Numbered from the stretch's first letter, positions 44,801-51,745 are shown. The stretch is 64,000 bases of DNA from Symsagittifera roscoffensis (GCF_963678635.1 NC_087070.1:27900057-27964056), one strand, 5' to 3'. Made by a program: numbers and translations. The notes: generated by a model from the sequence alone, not told the origin.

Positions 44801-45864
44801 CGCATAATGAGACACCTGGAAACGGGCCGTGCTGGCTTAATGGTCTTATTTCTTACGATTCGATTTGTATTTGTAAATTTTATAAATAACTCTGTAGATA
44901 TTGTTTGGAAACAATTTTTATTATAATCAAACTCGAAGATTTTAAGGTTATTACGTTGCACTTGCAATTAGAAGGTATTATCAAATCGGAATTTTTTTCA
45001 GGTTTAATAACTTGTGTAACATAGTCACTGAATCACTTCGTCTAGAATACTTTTGTCAACTCTGTCATTGGATGCAGGAAAAAACTGAAATCAATTTTGG
45101 AAGAATACCTGAAACTAGAGGAATCCATCACACAAAATGCTGCTTCATAGTCAAGGACATGACGCTAATTTTGTTTCGACGCTTGATTTAATTTCTTTCT
45201 TGTTAGATGACTTTTTTGCAGTATCTTGGACTCACATTGAATTTTGTTAAGGGCACACTTGTCAAATCGGTTCTCATCGGAAGGGACAAATGGTGACAGC
45301 GGTTATTCGGAGAATCAGTTCACCCTCAGTGGCGATGTGCGCATTCCGGGAAACAGGACATACAGTGGACAAGACATGGTGCTGAGAGCAGGGGAGCTGG
45401 TGACGCTCACACGCGTCAAAAACCCAAGTCCACTCAATCCCAGCAGCTGTCAGTTCTATCTGAAGACGGGCAATGGAAGTGTGTTTCAGATGGACAATAG
45501 CACGGCGTCTTCACTAATGCGTGTCTGCGCTAGAAGTTCCAACAGTAACAGCGCGAATACATCAAATAGCCTCGCAGTTAATAACTTTCTTGGAGCCACC
45601 GGTCAGAATATGATACCTATGCAAAGTTCGCCGTACGAGCAAAATGGTCCAGGTCATTCGCTATTCGTCGCTGAAGGACCAGGAATTAGAACGAGTCACT
45701 TGCTTCCTCAATCTAGCGCCAATAGTTTGCGAAGCTTCAACTCCGCCTACACGAACAGAAACAAGCCTTCTGAACGAACGGCCAAAGTGGCCCCAAGGCA
45801 ACTTATTAAGTGCAATGAACCGAAAGCTCCCCCTCCGGTGATAGAACTCTCGGACTCAGATTAG
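16822..45864 (+). CDS. RAD54L2: ARIP4/RAD54L2-type SNF2 ATPase, 14 exons (whole gene)
   Basis: The inferred join is 16822-17836, 17945-18139, 22632-22785, 22962-23109, 23320-24567, 28299-28508, 28755-28906, 29101-29664, 30051-30264, 30554-30705, 42729-42819, 43271-43427, 43532-43895, 45252-45864. All introns are GT-AG, phases agree throughout, and the total is 5,277 nt (1,758 aa plus stop). The order is characteristic of ARIP4: acidic N-terminus, RRNIR segment, [20 protein letters not shown] (468-475), [29 protein letters not shown] (957-964), [39 protein letters not shown], and a conserved C-terminus. Family knowledge: nuclear SNF2 DNA translocase that binds androgen receptor and acts in SUMO-dependent release of trapped topoisomerase II. 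Human ARIP4 is about 1,467 aa; the excess here is mostly a 320-residue acidic insertion in exon 5. Confidence 0.93.
17945..18139 (+). CDS. RAD54L2: RAD54L2-like exon 2
   Basis: 65 codons between a TTTTAG acceptor and a CAG|GTAATT donor. Encodes another acidic patch containing DDIICISEK, a second SUMO-interaction-like motif, then a Glu/Gly/Asp-rich spacer. The position matches the V-I-C-L-D and V-I-E-L-S motifs of human ARIP4 upstream of the helicase domain. Intron 1 is only 108 bp. Confidence 0.82.
18727..18805. repeat. Dispersed repeat with palindromic head, copy 1
   Basis: ACCCTTGCGATGAGCAAGGGT is a hairpin (ACCCTTGC opposite GCAAGGGT) followed by ATTGCAATCGGGTAC and an AT-rich tail. The same 75-bp string recurs at 25,311-25,395. 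It is probably the end of an unclassified transposon family. Confidence 0.65.
20130..20540 (-). pseudogene. LINE reverse-transcriptase relic in intron 2
   Basis: Reading leftwards from 20,510, RT motif A is clear as [13 protein letters not shown] followed by a leucine-rich helix and Y-x-I-R-G. Downstream, near 20,300, is the P-F-L-F-Y-I-N-D remnant of the non-LTR motif that precedes the catalytic FADD box. Frameshifts and stops interrupt it, and the endonuclease and 3' end are missing. It differs from the relic at 14.1 kb, so it is a second LINE lineage. Confidence 0.75.
21043..21520. repeat. Local direct repeats in intron 2
   Basis: ACGGGTTGT(G/T)GGAA(A)GCTC through CTACGCCCAC occurs at 21,043 and 21,449. 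A nested pair of about 75 bp (ACGTTTTTT..GAATTTTC..CGATAA.TATCCTG.CAAATCTG) occurs at 21,308 and 21,383. They are diverged and no coding content is seen. Confidence 0.6.
22362..22445 (+). repeat. Short tandem repeat, about 24-bp unit, 4 copies
   Basis: AACTTTCTATCGTTCCTTTGCC-type units repeat four times with substitutions, about 190 bp upstream of exon 3. The tract is pyrimidine-rich on the gene strand. It could act as an accessory polypyrimidine signal, but the exon 3 acceptor has its own sequence context. Confidence 0.6.
22632..22785 (+). CDS. RAD54L2: RAD54L2-like exon 3
   Basis: Encodes RILVNVGH, then [20 protein letters not shown], the segment just before the ATP-binding loop (the Q-motif-like entry of the SNF2 core). 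It is strongly conserved with human ARIP4. The acceptor is GATAG|GG, fixed by the phase left by exon 2; other nearby AGs give the wrong frame. The donor is CCAG|GTATT. Confidence 0.9.
22962..23109 (+). CDS. RAD54L2: RAD54L2-like exon 4 (motif I)
   Basis: Contains [19 protein letters not shown]. The Walker A lysine and threonine (GKT, residues 473-475) bind ATP. It ends in [10 protein letters not shown], motif Ia. Acceptor GTTTAG|A, donor CAG|GTGCTT. Confidence 0.95.
23320..24567 (+). CDS. RAD54L2: RAD54L2-like exon 5 (core plus large acidic insertion)
   Basis: 416 codons (505-920). It opens with NWVSEFSHW, as in ARIP4, and near its end has VYRLSDD, then [19 protein letters not shown] (motif Ib). 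Between these lie about 320 residues (526-845) of acidic, Ser/Asn/Gln-rich low-complexity sequence, with VKIEPP and FKAEEL, both matching the SUMO acceptor pattern (hydrophobic-K-x-E). From memory, vertebrate ARIP4 has only a few tens of residues here. The frame is open throughout and ends at a strong CAG|GTATGT donor, so the insertion is exon rather than missed intron. Confidence 0.88.
24786..24870. repeat. Degenerate short tandem repeat
   Basis: The phrases GGTAGATTGGCATAGG, GGTTAGATTAGCATGC, GGTAGAATGGTATAGG and GGTAGATTGGAATTGG follow one another at 14-20 base spacing. It is a decayed minisatellite. Confidence 0.6.
25311..25395. repeat. Dispersed repeat with palindromic head, copy 2
   Basis: Matches 18,727-18,805: ACCCTTGCGATAAGC..AGGGTATTGCAATCCGGTACCAGAC and an AT-rich continuation ending in TTTGTTCGCA. 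The head ACCCTTGCGAT is itself duplicated (25,311 and 25,327). Confidence 0.65.
26440..27700 (+). pseudogene. RAD54L2: Intronic copy of the RAD54L2-like terminal exon and 3' UTR
   Basis: The flanks of the 67-bp array match the end of exon 14. The left side (ACAAACAGAAGGAAGCCTGCCGAACGAAC) corresponds to about 45,750-45,780. The right side (GGACTCAAATAGATTATTTAAATATATAGTTATAGT and on) corresponds to the stop codon region and 3' UTR at 45,852-45,985. Homology continues through the following dispersed repeat to about 46,410. The orientation is the same as the gene. The last codons are altered, and the position equivalent to the AATAAA signal reads AATAGT (27,281-27,286), so this copy should not end transcription. 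It is probably a segmental duplication of the gene's 3' end into intron 5. Confidence 0.9.
26465..27132 (+). repeat. 67-bp tandem array, 10 copies, derived from exon 14
   Basis: Units start GTGGCCCCCAGGCAACTC at 26465, 26532, 26599, 26666, 26733, 26800, 26867, 26934, 27001 and 27066. Each unit equals one stretch of exon 14 (45,786-45,852), which encodes the residues before the final V-I-E-L motif. In the exon it is present once. Units are nearly identical to each other and about 85% identical to the exon. The 67-bp period is not a multiple of three, so the array cannot encode a repeated peptide in one frame. Confidence 0.95.
28023..28141. mobile_element. Small inverted-repeat element (MITE or fold-back)
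   Basis: ATTCCAAAT at 28,023 and ATTTGGAAT at 28,133-28,141 close a palindrome. Its inner arms GCCTTTTGCAAAACT (28,048-28,062) and AGTTTTGCAAAAGGC (28,102-28,116) are perfectly complementary. The arms are about 39 bp with a 40-bp loop. It sits 160 bp upstream of exon 6. No clear target duplication was identified. Confidence 0.65.
28299..28508 (+). CDS. RAD54L2: RAD54L2-like exon 6 (motif II)
   Basis: 70 codons in phase 0 on both sides, with acceptor TTTCAG|GG and donor CAG|GTAAAT. Contains [14 protein letters not shown] with the Walker B Asp-Glu, and [12 protein letters not shown] (motif III). DEGH instead of DEAH is normal for the ARIP4/ATRX group. Confidence 0.95.
28755..28906 (+). CDS. 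RAD54L2: RAD54L2-like exon 7
   Basis: [20 protein letters not shown] and [10 protein letters not shown], then [13 protein letters not shown]. This is the end of helicase lobe 1 and the start of the SNF2 helical protrusion. Acceptor GCGCAG|AA, donor ACAG|GTACGT, phase 2 at the end. Confidence 0.95.
29101..29664 (+). CDS. RAD54L2: RAD54L2-like exon 8 (protrusion and linker)
   Basis: Encodes [20 protein letters not shown], the protrusion helices, then [10 protein letters not shown] variable 90-residue segment leads to [22 protein letters not shown] Gly-rich hinge (six Gly) precedes the start of lobe 2. The acceptor CTAG|G and donor CAG|GTGGCT are set by phase. Confidence 0.92.
30051..30264 (+). 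CDS. RAD54L2: RAD54L2-like exon 9 (lobe 2, motif IV)
   Basis: [18 protein letters not shown] opens RecA lobe 2. [21 protein letters not shown] is the motif IV to V approach, as in all SNF2 proteins. Acceptor TTGCAG|C, donor GAT|GTAAGT. The exon is GC-rich relative to the flanking introns. Confidence 0.95.
30554..30705 (+). CDS. RAD54L2: RAD54L2-like exon 10 (motifs V and VI)
   Basis: [21 protein letters not shown] is motif [19 protein letters not shown] leads into motif VI, which continues in exon 11 as RYGQ. The conserved arginines contact ATP across the lobes. The next intron is 12 kb. Confidence 0.95.
30930..31470 (+). mobile_element. tRNA-derived SINE, copy in intron 10
   Basis: The tRNA-like part is at about 31,327-31,410: GATTGCTGAGACGTCGTGCC (A-box region), GGGCGTGAGACTC, and GGTTCGAAGCC (B box). 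Its body (ACTTCGAGGCTTTTTTCTTTTTC...TTTTTGTCGCG) matches the copies at 44.1 and 57.9 kb. Upstream, CCTGAGCAGCAAAT matches their 5' extension. Confidence 0.75.
31766..34599 (-). pseudogene. LINE ORF2: endonuclease and reverse transcriptase, disrupted
   Basis: The endonuclease begins with LCLINAQSL, then FITETWL, GGVLIAV and LGDINLPDV, all typical of APE-type LINE endonucleases. The RT follows in an uninterrupted 583-codon segment (33982-32231). It has [13 protein letters not shown], motif A ([11 protein letters not shown]) and the catalytic FADD box (LFADDSKF). The C-terminal region is 32,230-31,766. Two TGA codons and one single-base frameshift interrupt it. Known role: nick the target and reverse-transcribe the element's RNA in place. 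Confidence 0.9.
34600..35448 (-). CDS. LINE ORF1 with PHD finger
   Basis: 282 intact codons. Residues about 18-68 hold CKKC, CYSC, HDKC and CGEC in the C4-H-C3 spacing of a PHD zinc finger. A long helical segment (80-130) follows, then a basic C-terminal domain (about 145-280) with repeated K/R and hydrophobic residues. CR1/L2-type ORF1 proteins bind RNA and chaperone nucleic acid. The stop codon is TGA followed by CTAG, and ORF2 continues in the same frame. Confidence 0.88.
   Translation of the reverse strand: MAPIKRTNRANSTAEQDVCKKCSETIGGWIFCYSCRKWMHDKCCGISPELVQQITMIDNIQYVCGECLKSNEPINQKILDNTLDKVITPKIEVILSNFTDKLTEKFTEIAGTVSSSAQTYAAVASTPTTVPAISSPVDNTWTRELKIDGISENRGDFKSQTESDIHHITAILNHLGEDSFVKVRSFKRLGKRIATSTRPRTLLVEFTSQFDCVKVLSKAYKLQSFQSPIYISKSLSPTDQIKLRKILKLRTDVSTKDNIPKSDLKIKNLKLYHNNVEIPLPE
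35461..36850. other. 5' flank of the LINE; no feature
   Basis: Contains short direct repeats (AATAAGTTTATCAC at 35,465 and 35,491; GCCCAAATTTGCTC-type pair near 35,544 and 35,572) that may be part of the LINE leader. The rest is AT-rich without recognised content. Confidence 0.4.
37423..38024 (+). pseudogene. Gag C-terminal part with CCHC knuckle, split by a MITE
   Basis: A 116-codon frame rich in Gln, Pro, Asn and Tyr ends in the first half of a zinc knuckle (C-x2-C-x4-H at about 37,743-37,770, read in the +2 frame after a frameshift). A 206-bp insertion interrupts the codon of the last cysteine. The reading frame resumes exactly after it and stops within 10 codons (TAG at 38,019-38,021). 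Retroviral-type zinc knuckles bind genomic RNA. Confidence 0.6.
37783..37988. mobile_element. 206-bp hAT-like MITE
   Basis: Terminal inverted repeats read GGAYCAAGTTAACATC followed by a C run on each side (20 C at left, 12 G at right on the + strand). The element is flanked by an exact 8-bp duplication AGATTCTG (37,775-37,782 and 37,989-37,996), the size made by hAT-type transposases. Internal direct repeats of the terminal motif (near 37,825 and 37,931), each followed by AAGCG, could be sub-terminal transposase sites. It has no coding capacity. Confidence 0.85.
40461..42728. other. Unassigned 3' part of intron 10
   Basis: Repeat-derived in appearance but without a secure domain. A 119-codon frame at 42,169-42,528 and the short frames around 41.8 kb have no recognisable motif. 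They may be the remainder of the Ty3/Gypsy element (integrase region) decayed beyond recognition. Confidence 0.4.
42729..42819 (+). CDS. RAD54L2: RAD54L2-like exon 11 (end of motif VI)
   Basis: [31 protein letters not shown], closely like the human RYGQKK...YRLVA..TLEKKIYDRQ segment. Acceptor CTTCAG|G, donor CAG|GTGAGG, phase 0 at the end. At 91 bp it is the shortest exon, and it follows a 12-kb intron. Confidence 0.95.
43271..43427 (+). CDS. RAD54L2: RAD54L2-like exon 12
   Basis: [27 protein letters not shown] corresponds to ARIP4's GMSDRVVDDLNP..FTRKEVENLL, the brace region after the helicase core. Acceptor CGTAG|GG, donor CAAG|GTACAC. Confidence 0.93.
43532..43895 (+). CDS. RAD54L2: RAD54L2-like exon 13
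   Basis: Begins with a Tyr-Pro-containing segment, then [20 protein letters not shown], an ARIP4 signature (human [21 protein letters not shown]). A Ser/Gln-rich linker and a PVANIRPF segment matching human PVASVRPV follow. Donor CCATG|GTAAGG, leaving two bases (phase 2). Confidence 0.92.
44040..44490 (+). mobile_element. tRNA-derived SINE, copy in intron 13
   Basis: The tRNA-like core at 44,285-44,350 has GTGGCTGAGTGTTTAGTGCG (A box) and GGTTGAATTCC (B box). A 5' extension contains CAGCCTAACTCGCAAATAAA and GTAGCATTGAAAATTTCATA. The body ATTAATTCGAGGCTTATTTC leads to the tail GTTTGCGAAGC...GCTTCGCCTCTGTGT. All parts align with the minus-strand copy at 57.7-58.0 kb. An arm resembling tRNA-Ser or tRNA-Leu is likely the source of the core. 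Confidence 0.8.
45252..45864 (+). CDS. RAD54L2: RAD54L2-like exon 14 (C-terminus)
   Basis: 204 codons ending TAG. Contains VRIPG then [12 protein letters not shown] and [13 protein letters not shown], aligned with human VIPGL...INAGESIHIIRG and YIRTSDGRIFAV. The last eight residues are VIELSDSD, a SUMO-interaction-type motif right at the C-terminus. The acceptor TTGTTAAG|G (45,250-45,251) restores frame from exon 13. A stronger-looking AG at 45,220-45,221 would meet a stop after six codons. Confidence 0.82.
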
Positions 45865-45982
45865 ATTAGTTAAATATATAGTTATAGTATCGTTTTTGTT
45901 TACGCGCTGACAGTTTTGTTTCGAATGCATTTTATAATCTGTAAAATTATTAAGATTTGATTATTAAGCTACAAAACTAGAA

Positions 45983-45988
45983 AATAAA
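45983..45988 (+). terminator. Poly(A) signal AATAAA of the RAD54L2-like gene
   Basis: The canonical hexamer lies 119 bases after the TAG, giving a short 3' UTR. The equivalent position in the intron 5 copy is mutated to AATAGT. Confidence 0.8.
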
Positions 45989-46139
45989 CGTTTCTAGAGC
46001 CAATGAACGTAGTGAAACTCTTTTATAGTTCTTGATGAAACTTCGGTTCGTTTTTTTTCCAGAATATTTTCTTCACGCTCAAATTTGATTTATTTTTGTG
46101 GTTTGACTTCTGAAGTTCAGTTCATTTCATTTGTTAAAA

Positions 46140-46420
46140 CGAAGGCAAACTCTCTTATCAATCAGCAAAAGTCACAAAAAACGCGATCGAGTTCCGGTTT
46201 CGAAAGTGGTATTTAATTTTCGGACTTCCAAGCGGAATAAAAAAAATCACTTTCTAATCCAGTTCTCAAATTGGGTAAATTTTACCACAAAAGTGCCACT
46301 CATAAATTGTCATTGAAATTCAAAGAGCTTTCGGGGCGAATATTTTTTGTTTGAAATTCGTAAGTTAAGAGATCATTGACTTTTTTCAACTGTCTGTTGG
46401 CTATGTTCTCATTTTTAAGA
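46140..46420 (+). repeat. Dispersed repeat downstream of the gene
   Basis: The core is GCAAACTCTC..., a CGATCGAG...TTTCGAAAGTGG segment, CTCAAATTGGGTAAATTT, GAAATTCAAAGAGCTTT and CAACTGTCTGTTGGCTATGT. Diverged copies are at 27,360-27,680 (after the intronic 3' end copy), 60,110-60,440 (minus strand), 3,752-3,900 and 5,403-5,560. The family is not classified. Confidence 0.75.
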
Positions 46421-47929
46421 GGAGTTCACTCAGCTCACCTAAATTTACATTAAAAATTTCCCTAGGTTACATGTCCACTAGGAAAAATTATCTGACCCCT
46501 TGTTTTTGCCTGAAACTGCATCAATGTTGATTATGGTTTATTTCATGGCAAAACTAGCCAAATAAAACAATTCAATGTTACTTTATCATCAAAAGAAAGT
46601 TTCTTAGTGGAAGGAAAGCCGTAAATTTTTGAAGAAAAAACAGCCCGAAAAAATTGGATTCATTATTTAGCTTAAAAACAAAGAAGTTAAGTCACCCCTC
46701 AACAGACACTCATAAGCAATTTGTTTCACTCAGGGAACGACGCAATTGGAAGCAATCAAGGCGATTTGATATGGACAGAAAGTACAGAATTTAGAAAATG
46801 AGTGAGTTGTTGTTTTAGACAAAATTGTTTTCATACCAAAAATTTATGTTCCGATTTGGTAACACATACTAAAAAGGAGCATAATTATGGAATGCGTAAC
46901 TTTATCGTGCATATTAGTCGAATAAGAAAAATTTTCAGTTAATAACAGTTTTTATAAAATTCTACGTAGAAAAAGCCAATTACCTCCACCATTTTAGAAT
47001 AATAGTATCAGCAGACAATCACGAGCGTATATAGGGTTTTCTCCAATATCAGGGCTAACTTGCTAACAAAAAATTGATTTTCTGAGCGCCGCCAAATCAC
47101 GAGTGAGACCCTATTATGAGCAAATTTTGCACTGCAAGCAAGTTATAAGAAACTGGCCAAAAAGACAAATCGGCCCTTTATGAAAATTATTGACCAAAAA
47201 TTTTTTGGCAAGGGTCTTTCGGCGGTCTCTGACCTCAAAATAAGCTTTGGGTCAAGGGGTCAAAATGCTGAAGGGTGCGTCCGCTCCCTCCCAACATCGC
47301 TACTGCAGACGATAAGTCGACAAAGAAAAATCTGGCTTCGCAAAAACAACAGGTCACGACATTTTGTTGACGTCAAGCGTTGGAGTTACCCGCGAATGAA
47401 TCATTCCGGTTGCGAGACCTTTTTACAAAAACAAACTGTTAAAACTGAAACGATAAATAATCCGGTTTTAAAAAATGGAAGATAAATACCCGTTTTTCTC
47501 TAGTACCCACATTGATTTTTTCATGAATTCAGGATATGAAAATCTATAAAATGACTGAATCAAAACATAAACAATTGAACGATTCTTACATGCAAAATGC
47601 CGTGTGAACAATTTTTAAACTGCTATATTTTGTAAAGTTACTAAGGGTTGGAAAACATAATATAAATTTACAAGGGCGCTGAGTATAAAGTTACAATGGA
47701 AAGCAGCATTATTGCCCCAGTTACATTCGTGCTAAGGATGCGAGAAATAATTAATAATTTTTGATGCAAGTTTTCAAGTTTTCTTCAACATAAAGCTCTT
47801 AAATTGGAGGTCAACGAAAGTGCTAGAAAACAGACGATCCGTATCGTTCAGCTGTGAAGACCTTGAAAAATCTTACTCCTCTGGACGCGGCTCAAATCTC
47901 CCGGCGCAATTCAGTTTTTTTTTCTCTCC
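46421..47929. other. No recognisable feature
   Basis: Intergenic sequence with one 101-codon + strand frame (47,180-47,485) that shows no domain, no splice context and no repeat match. It is left unassigned. Confidence 0.45.
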
Positions 47930-49085
47930 TTTTTGACATAATCTTGTGCAGTTTACGCTCAGTTTTGCTATTTATTCAGCCTATAGTTGCTTCAACACGT
48001 TTTTTTTACGATTGCAAAAATATATTCAATCAGTTTTGTTCTGACCATTTCATGAATTTACGAAAAAGTTGAATCAGTTTCTTTTTCGACCACTTAAAGA
48101 AAAACAAGGTTGTCGTGAGAAAACTCTATTCAATTAGCACAGCATAGAAAATTGAGTTTTCTCACGACAATCTTGATTGTTTAGGCTCAGTTTTCCTTTT
48201 TATCAGCTTGTCGTTTCCTATACACGTTTTGTACTATTGCAAAAAGTATTCAATCAGGTAATTGCAAATACTTCAATTGCCTACAAAAAGATTGATTTAG
48301 TTTTTGTTCCGACCGTTGAAAGAAATACATAAGATTTTTGCAACAAATTTGTCGCTGTTATACATTTCTTTAAAACTATTGTCGTAAGTAAGCTCAACGC
48401 AATTTGTTCAGTAATTTTTTAGTCATTTTCAGAAAATGTATAACATAGCAACAAGTTTGTTGCAAAAATGTGTACTCTGTAAGCGATCGGAACAAAAACT
48501 GTTTAATCTTTTTTAGACTCTTGAAGTTTTCGGAAACAAAACTGGTGGAATATTTTTTGTTAAAGTAGAAAAACGTGTTTAGGAAACTACAAGCTGAAAA
48601 AAGCCATCTCGAGCTTAAAAAATCATGATTATCATGAAAAAACTCTATGCAATTTAGATAAATTAGTTGCTGTGCAAATTGCATAGTTTTCTCACGACAA
48701 GTTTGATTGCTTAAGCTCAGTGTTGCTTTTTTCCGTCTTGTAATTTTCTAGACACGTTTTCTTATGATCACAAAATTTTTTCAATCAGTTGTTGTTCCGA
48801 CCGCTTAAAGAACTGCATGACTTTTTTTGTTACTATCTTATACATTTTATAAAAATGACTATCGTAAGTAAACTCTATGCAATTTGCTAGTCTTTTTCAC
48901 AAATGTAACCATAGCAGCAACTTAATTGCAAGATCGTTTTACATTTCTTTGAGTCGTCGGAACAAGACAGTTTCAATATTTTTGCAGACTCCTGAAGTGT
49001 TCGGAACAAAACTGATTGAATATTTTTTGTAATCGTAAGAAAACGTATTTAGAAAAATACAAGCTGTAAAAAAGCATAAATTGAT
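47930..49085. repeat. Fold-back array of alternating-orientation units
   Basis: About five related units of 180-240 bp share GCTCAGTTTTGCT...CACGTTTT..TACGATTGCAAAA...TTCAATCAG and a TTGTTCCGACC segment. Forward units are near 47,930, 48,170 and 48,690; reversed units are near 48,480 and 48,950. Palindromes mark unit borders: TTGTCGTGAGAAAACTC (48,110-48,126) is perfectly complementary to GAGTTTTCTCACGACAA (48,154-48,170), with a 27-base loop. The structure resembles fold-back transposons. Confidence 0.75.
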
Positions 49086-49179
49086 CTCAGAAAGGAATTG
49101 ATTTCATAGGAATTGATTTCAGAAAGTTTTCACACTCAACCTCAAAACATTAATCTGAAAAGACATGGATTGATAATCA

Positions 49180-49895
49180 AGTTTGAAAAAAAAACTGCTG
49201 CAAAATACAATTAATTCAGATAAGCATGATTGAGAGAATCCTATCATTACTAGAGATAGCTTCGAAAGGCAGGCTAGAAATATGAAAATTTTTCCTAAAA
49301 ACAAAAAATTGGATTTCTACTAACAGAGACTAGACAAACAAGAAAAAGCGTTTTTTCTAAATTTCCAATAATTGACTGGCAACAAAGTTGAAAAAAGACG
49401 GCAGGATATAAATGATCTAATGGTTAAAATTTAATTGACTTTCTTAACAAAAGTTAAAAAACCGGAAACAGAGGCAATCAAAACTCAAAAACCAAAAACT
49501 GAATTCAATATTGCCTTAAAACAATCTACTTGAATTTAGGTGCGGTAGACACAATGGTTGAGAAAATTCTTTACGATTTGCAAAAAAGGACCATAGGTGC
49601 AGTAGTCACATTTGCTGAACCAATGAAATCCGACTGGGAGAAACAAAACACCATGATTCAATATACTTTTTGGATCTACAAAAAGCTTATGACACCGCAG
49701 ATTGCGAGTTAGATCATATAGAGAAAGCAAGTTTTGTGGCTTAAGTGTTGGCGTACTTTTCAATTAATTTGCTAAAAATGTAGAAGAACTACAGACGCAA
49801 AAACTATACAAGCAAAAAATTAGATATGCATCTCACTGTGTAATACAATTGTATTACATGAAGTTGAAAACAAACGAATTCATGTTTTTTTTCTA
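49180..49895. repeat. Left arm of a large inverted repeat
   Basis: Inverted copy of about 50,985-51,745, with a spacer of about 1.1 kb. The arms share the CATTACTAGAGATAGCT, GACACCGCAGATTGCGA and AAACAAACGAATTCATG segments and differ by roughly a tenth of positions plus indels. The left arm carries an RT motif A remnant on the + strand (FLDLQKAYDTADCEL near 49,670). Confidence 0.88.
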
Positions 49896-50499
49896 ATTTT
49901 TTTTTCACAAAAACACTACTACTATATCAAGGATCAGTTGAATATAAAATTAGCCAAACCATGATTGCTAACTATTTGTTCAAAAACTATTTTCAATAGT
50001 TAAGATTTTAAATATTGTTTCTGTAAAGTCAGTTTGATAACGGAGTGAAACACTGAACACTTGCCTAAATCATATGATCATTGATACTTTTCATGCTCTT
50101 GCGAGCATTTGTACTTTTGTGTTTATCAATTGGTATCTATTTGTTTATCTTGATTTAAGAAAATTATGTTTGCTATTATTTTAACATTTTCAGTTCTAAC
50201 CAGTGTGTTCAAAATTTTAAACAGTTCGTAGAGGTCAAAACAACCAGTATTAGAGATGACTATACTCAGTTAAACGGTTCAAAGTCTCAACTTTTTTTTG
50301 TAAAATTTAATTTAAATGTTTATTTCAATTACAGCTTCACTCATTTAAAACTCTAGTTTTATTTGACGTCTGCATTTTTTTCAGGTAACTGATTTTGTTT
50401 TCCAGTTTTAAGAGCAGCTATATTGTTCTCCAGCCCTTTATTTGTCTCGTCAAATAAATTTTGATGACTTTCTTGTATGGCAGTTTCTAAAATAATATT

Positions 50500-51350
50500 C
50501 AAAGTTGCTTTATTGTCATCATTTAAGAGTCTTTGTATTTTTTTTGTTCAGACACTAGATCATTGAAAAAATGAAAAGTTGTGGACCTATCTCAGACCCA
50601 TATTGGGCATCAATTTTTTCATTTATGTTCGAACTTCTTTTTCATTGCTTATATTGATTCTTGTTCTGACATTGTTGTCAAACGCATGAAAAATTTGATG
50701 CGTAATATTAACTTGTACATGCTGACAATAATGCAACTTTCAACACTACTTTAGAAACTGTCATACAAAAGAGTCTTCAAAATGCATTTGACAGGACAAT
50801 TAAATGGCTGGAGGACATTATACCTACTCTCAACATTGGAAAACTGGTGATTAATCTACTGGTGATGTACCTATTCTCAACATGAGAAAGCTGGTGGTAT
50901 TGATCTCTACGGACTTCTAACACCAATAAACATCTCCAACTGACATTAGATCTGGTGGTAGTGTTTTCGTTAAAAAACTTTAAAAAATACATGAATTCGT
51001 TTGTTTTCAACTTCATGTAATACGCATGTATTACACAGTGTGATACAAATCTAATTTTTGCTTTTATAGTTTTTGGGCCTGTAGCTCCTCTACATTTTTA
51101 GCAAAATTAATTGAAAAATACGCTGAACCCCCCTTAATCCACACAAATTGCATTCTCTAAGTGATCTAAATCGCAATCTGCGGTGTCATAAGCTTTTCGT
51201 AGATCCAAAAAGTACTTTGAATCATGGTGTTTTGTTTCTCCCAGTCGGATTTTATTGGTTCAACAATTGTGACAACTGCACCTATGGTCCCTTTTTGCAA
51301 ATCCATAGGGATTTTCTCAAACCTTGCGTCTACCGCCCCTAAAGTGGTGT
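50500..51350 (-). pseudogene. LINE reverse-transcriptase relic in the spacer and right arm
   Basis: On the minus strand the right arm contains the DLQKAYDTAD motif A remnant (near 51,210). About 650 bases further along, near 50,570, is a GSEIGPQLFIF segment, the decayed form of the G-S-V-L-G-P-L-L-F motif before the catalytic box. The order and strand agree with one non-LTR RT reading leftwards. The left arm is an inverted partial copy of it. Confidence 0.55.
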
Positions 51351-51745
51351 TTTGCTAATCTAAGTAGATTGTTTTCAGACAATCTTGATTTATGCTTTTG
51401 GTTTTTTGAGTTTTGATTGCCCCTGTTTCCGGTTTTTTAGCATGTTTTCCAAATTTTGTTAAGAAAAACTTTTGTTAAGAAAGTCATTTAAATGTTAACC
51501 ATTGGTTCATTTATATACTGCCGTCTTTTTTCAATTTTGTTGCCGGTCAGTTATTGGAAATTTCAAAAAAAAAAAAATTTTCTTTTTGTCTAGTCTCTCT
51601 TAATGGAAGTCCAGTTTTTTAGCAAAGATTTTCACATTTCTAGCCTGCCTTTCGTAGCTATCTCTAGTAATGATGGACTTCTCTTAACCATTTTTATCTG
51701 AAGAAATTGTTTTTCGCAGCAGTTTTTTGTACTTTTGAATTTAGC
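50985..51745. repeat. Right arm of the large inverted repeat
   Basis: Reverse complement of 49,180-49,895. Together the arms could form a hairpin or cruciform of about 0.7 kb. The likely origin is an inverted duplication of a LINE fragment. Confidence 0.88.

Noticed and set aside
47180..47485. 101-codon plus-strand frame between the two genes
   Set aside because: No recognisable domain, splice sites, poly(A) context or repeats; its length is within chance expectation for several kilobases of AT-rich DNA.
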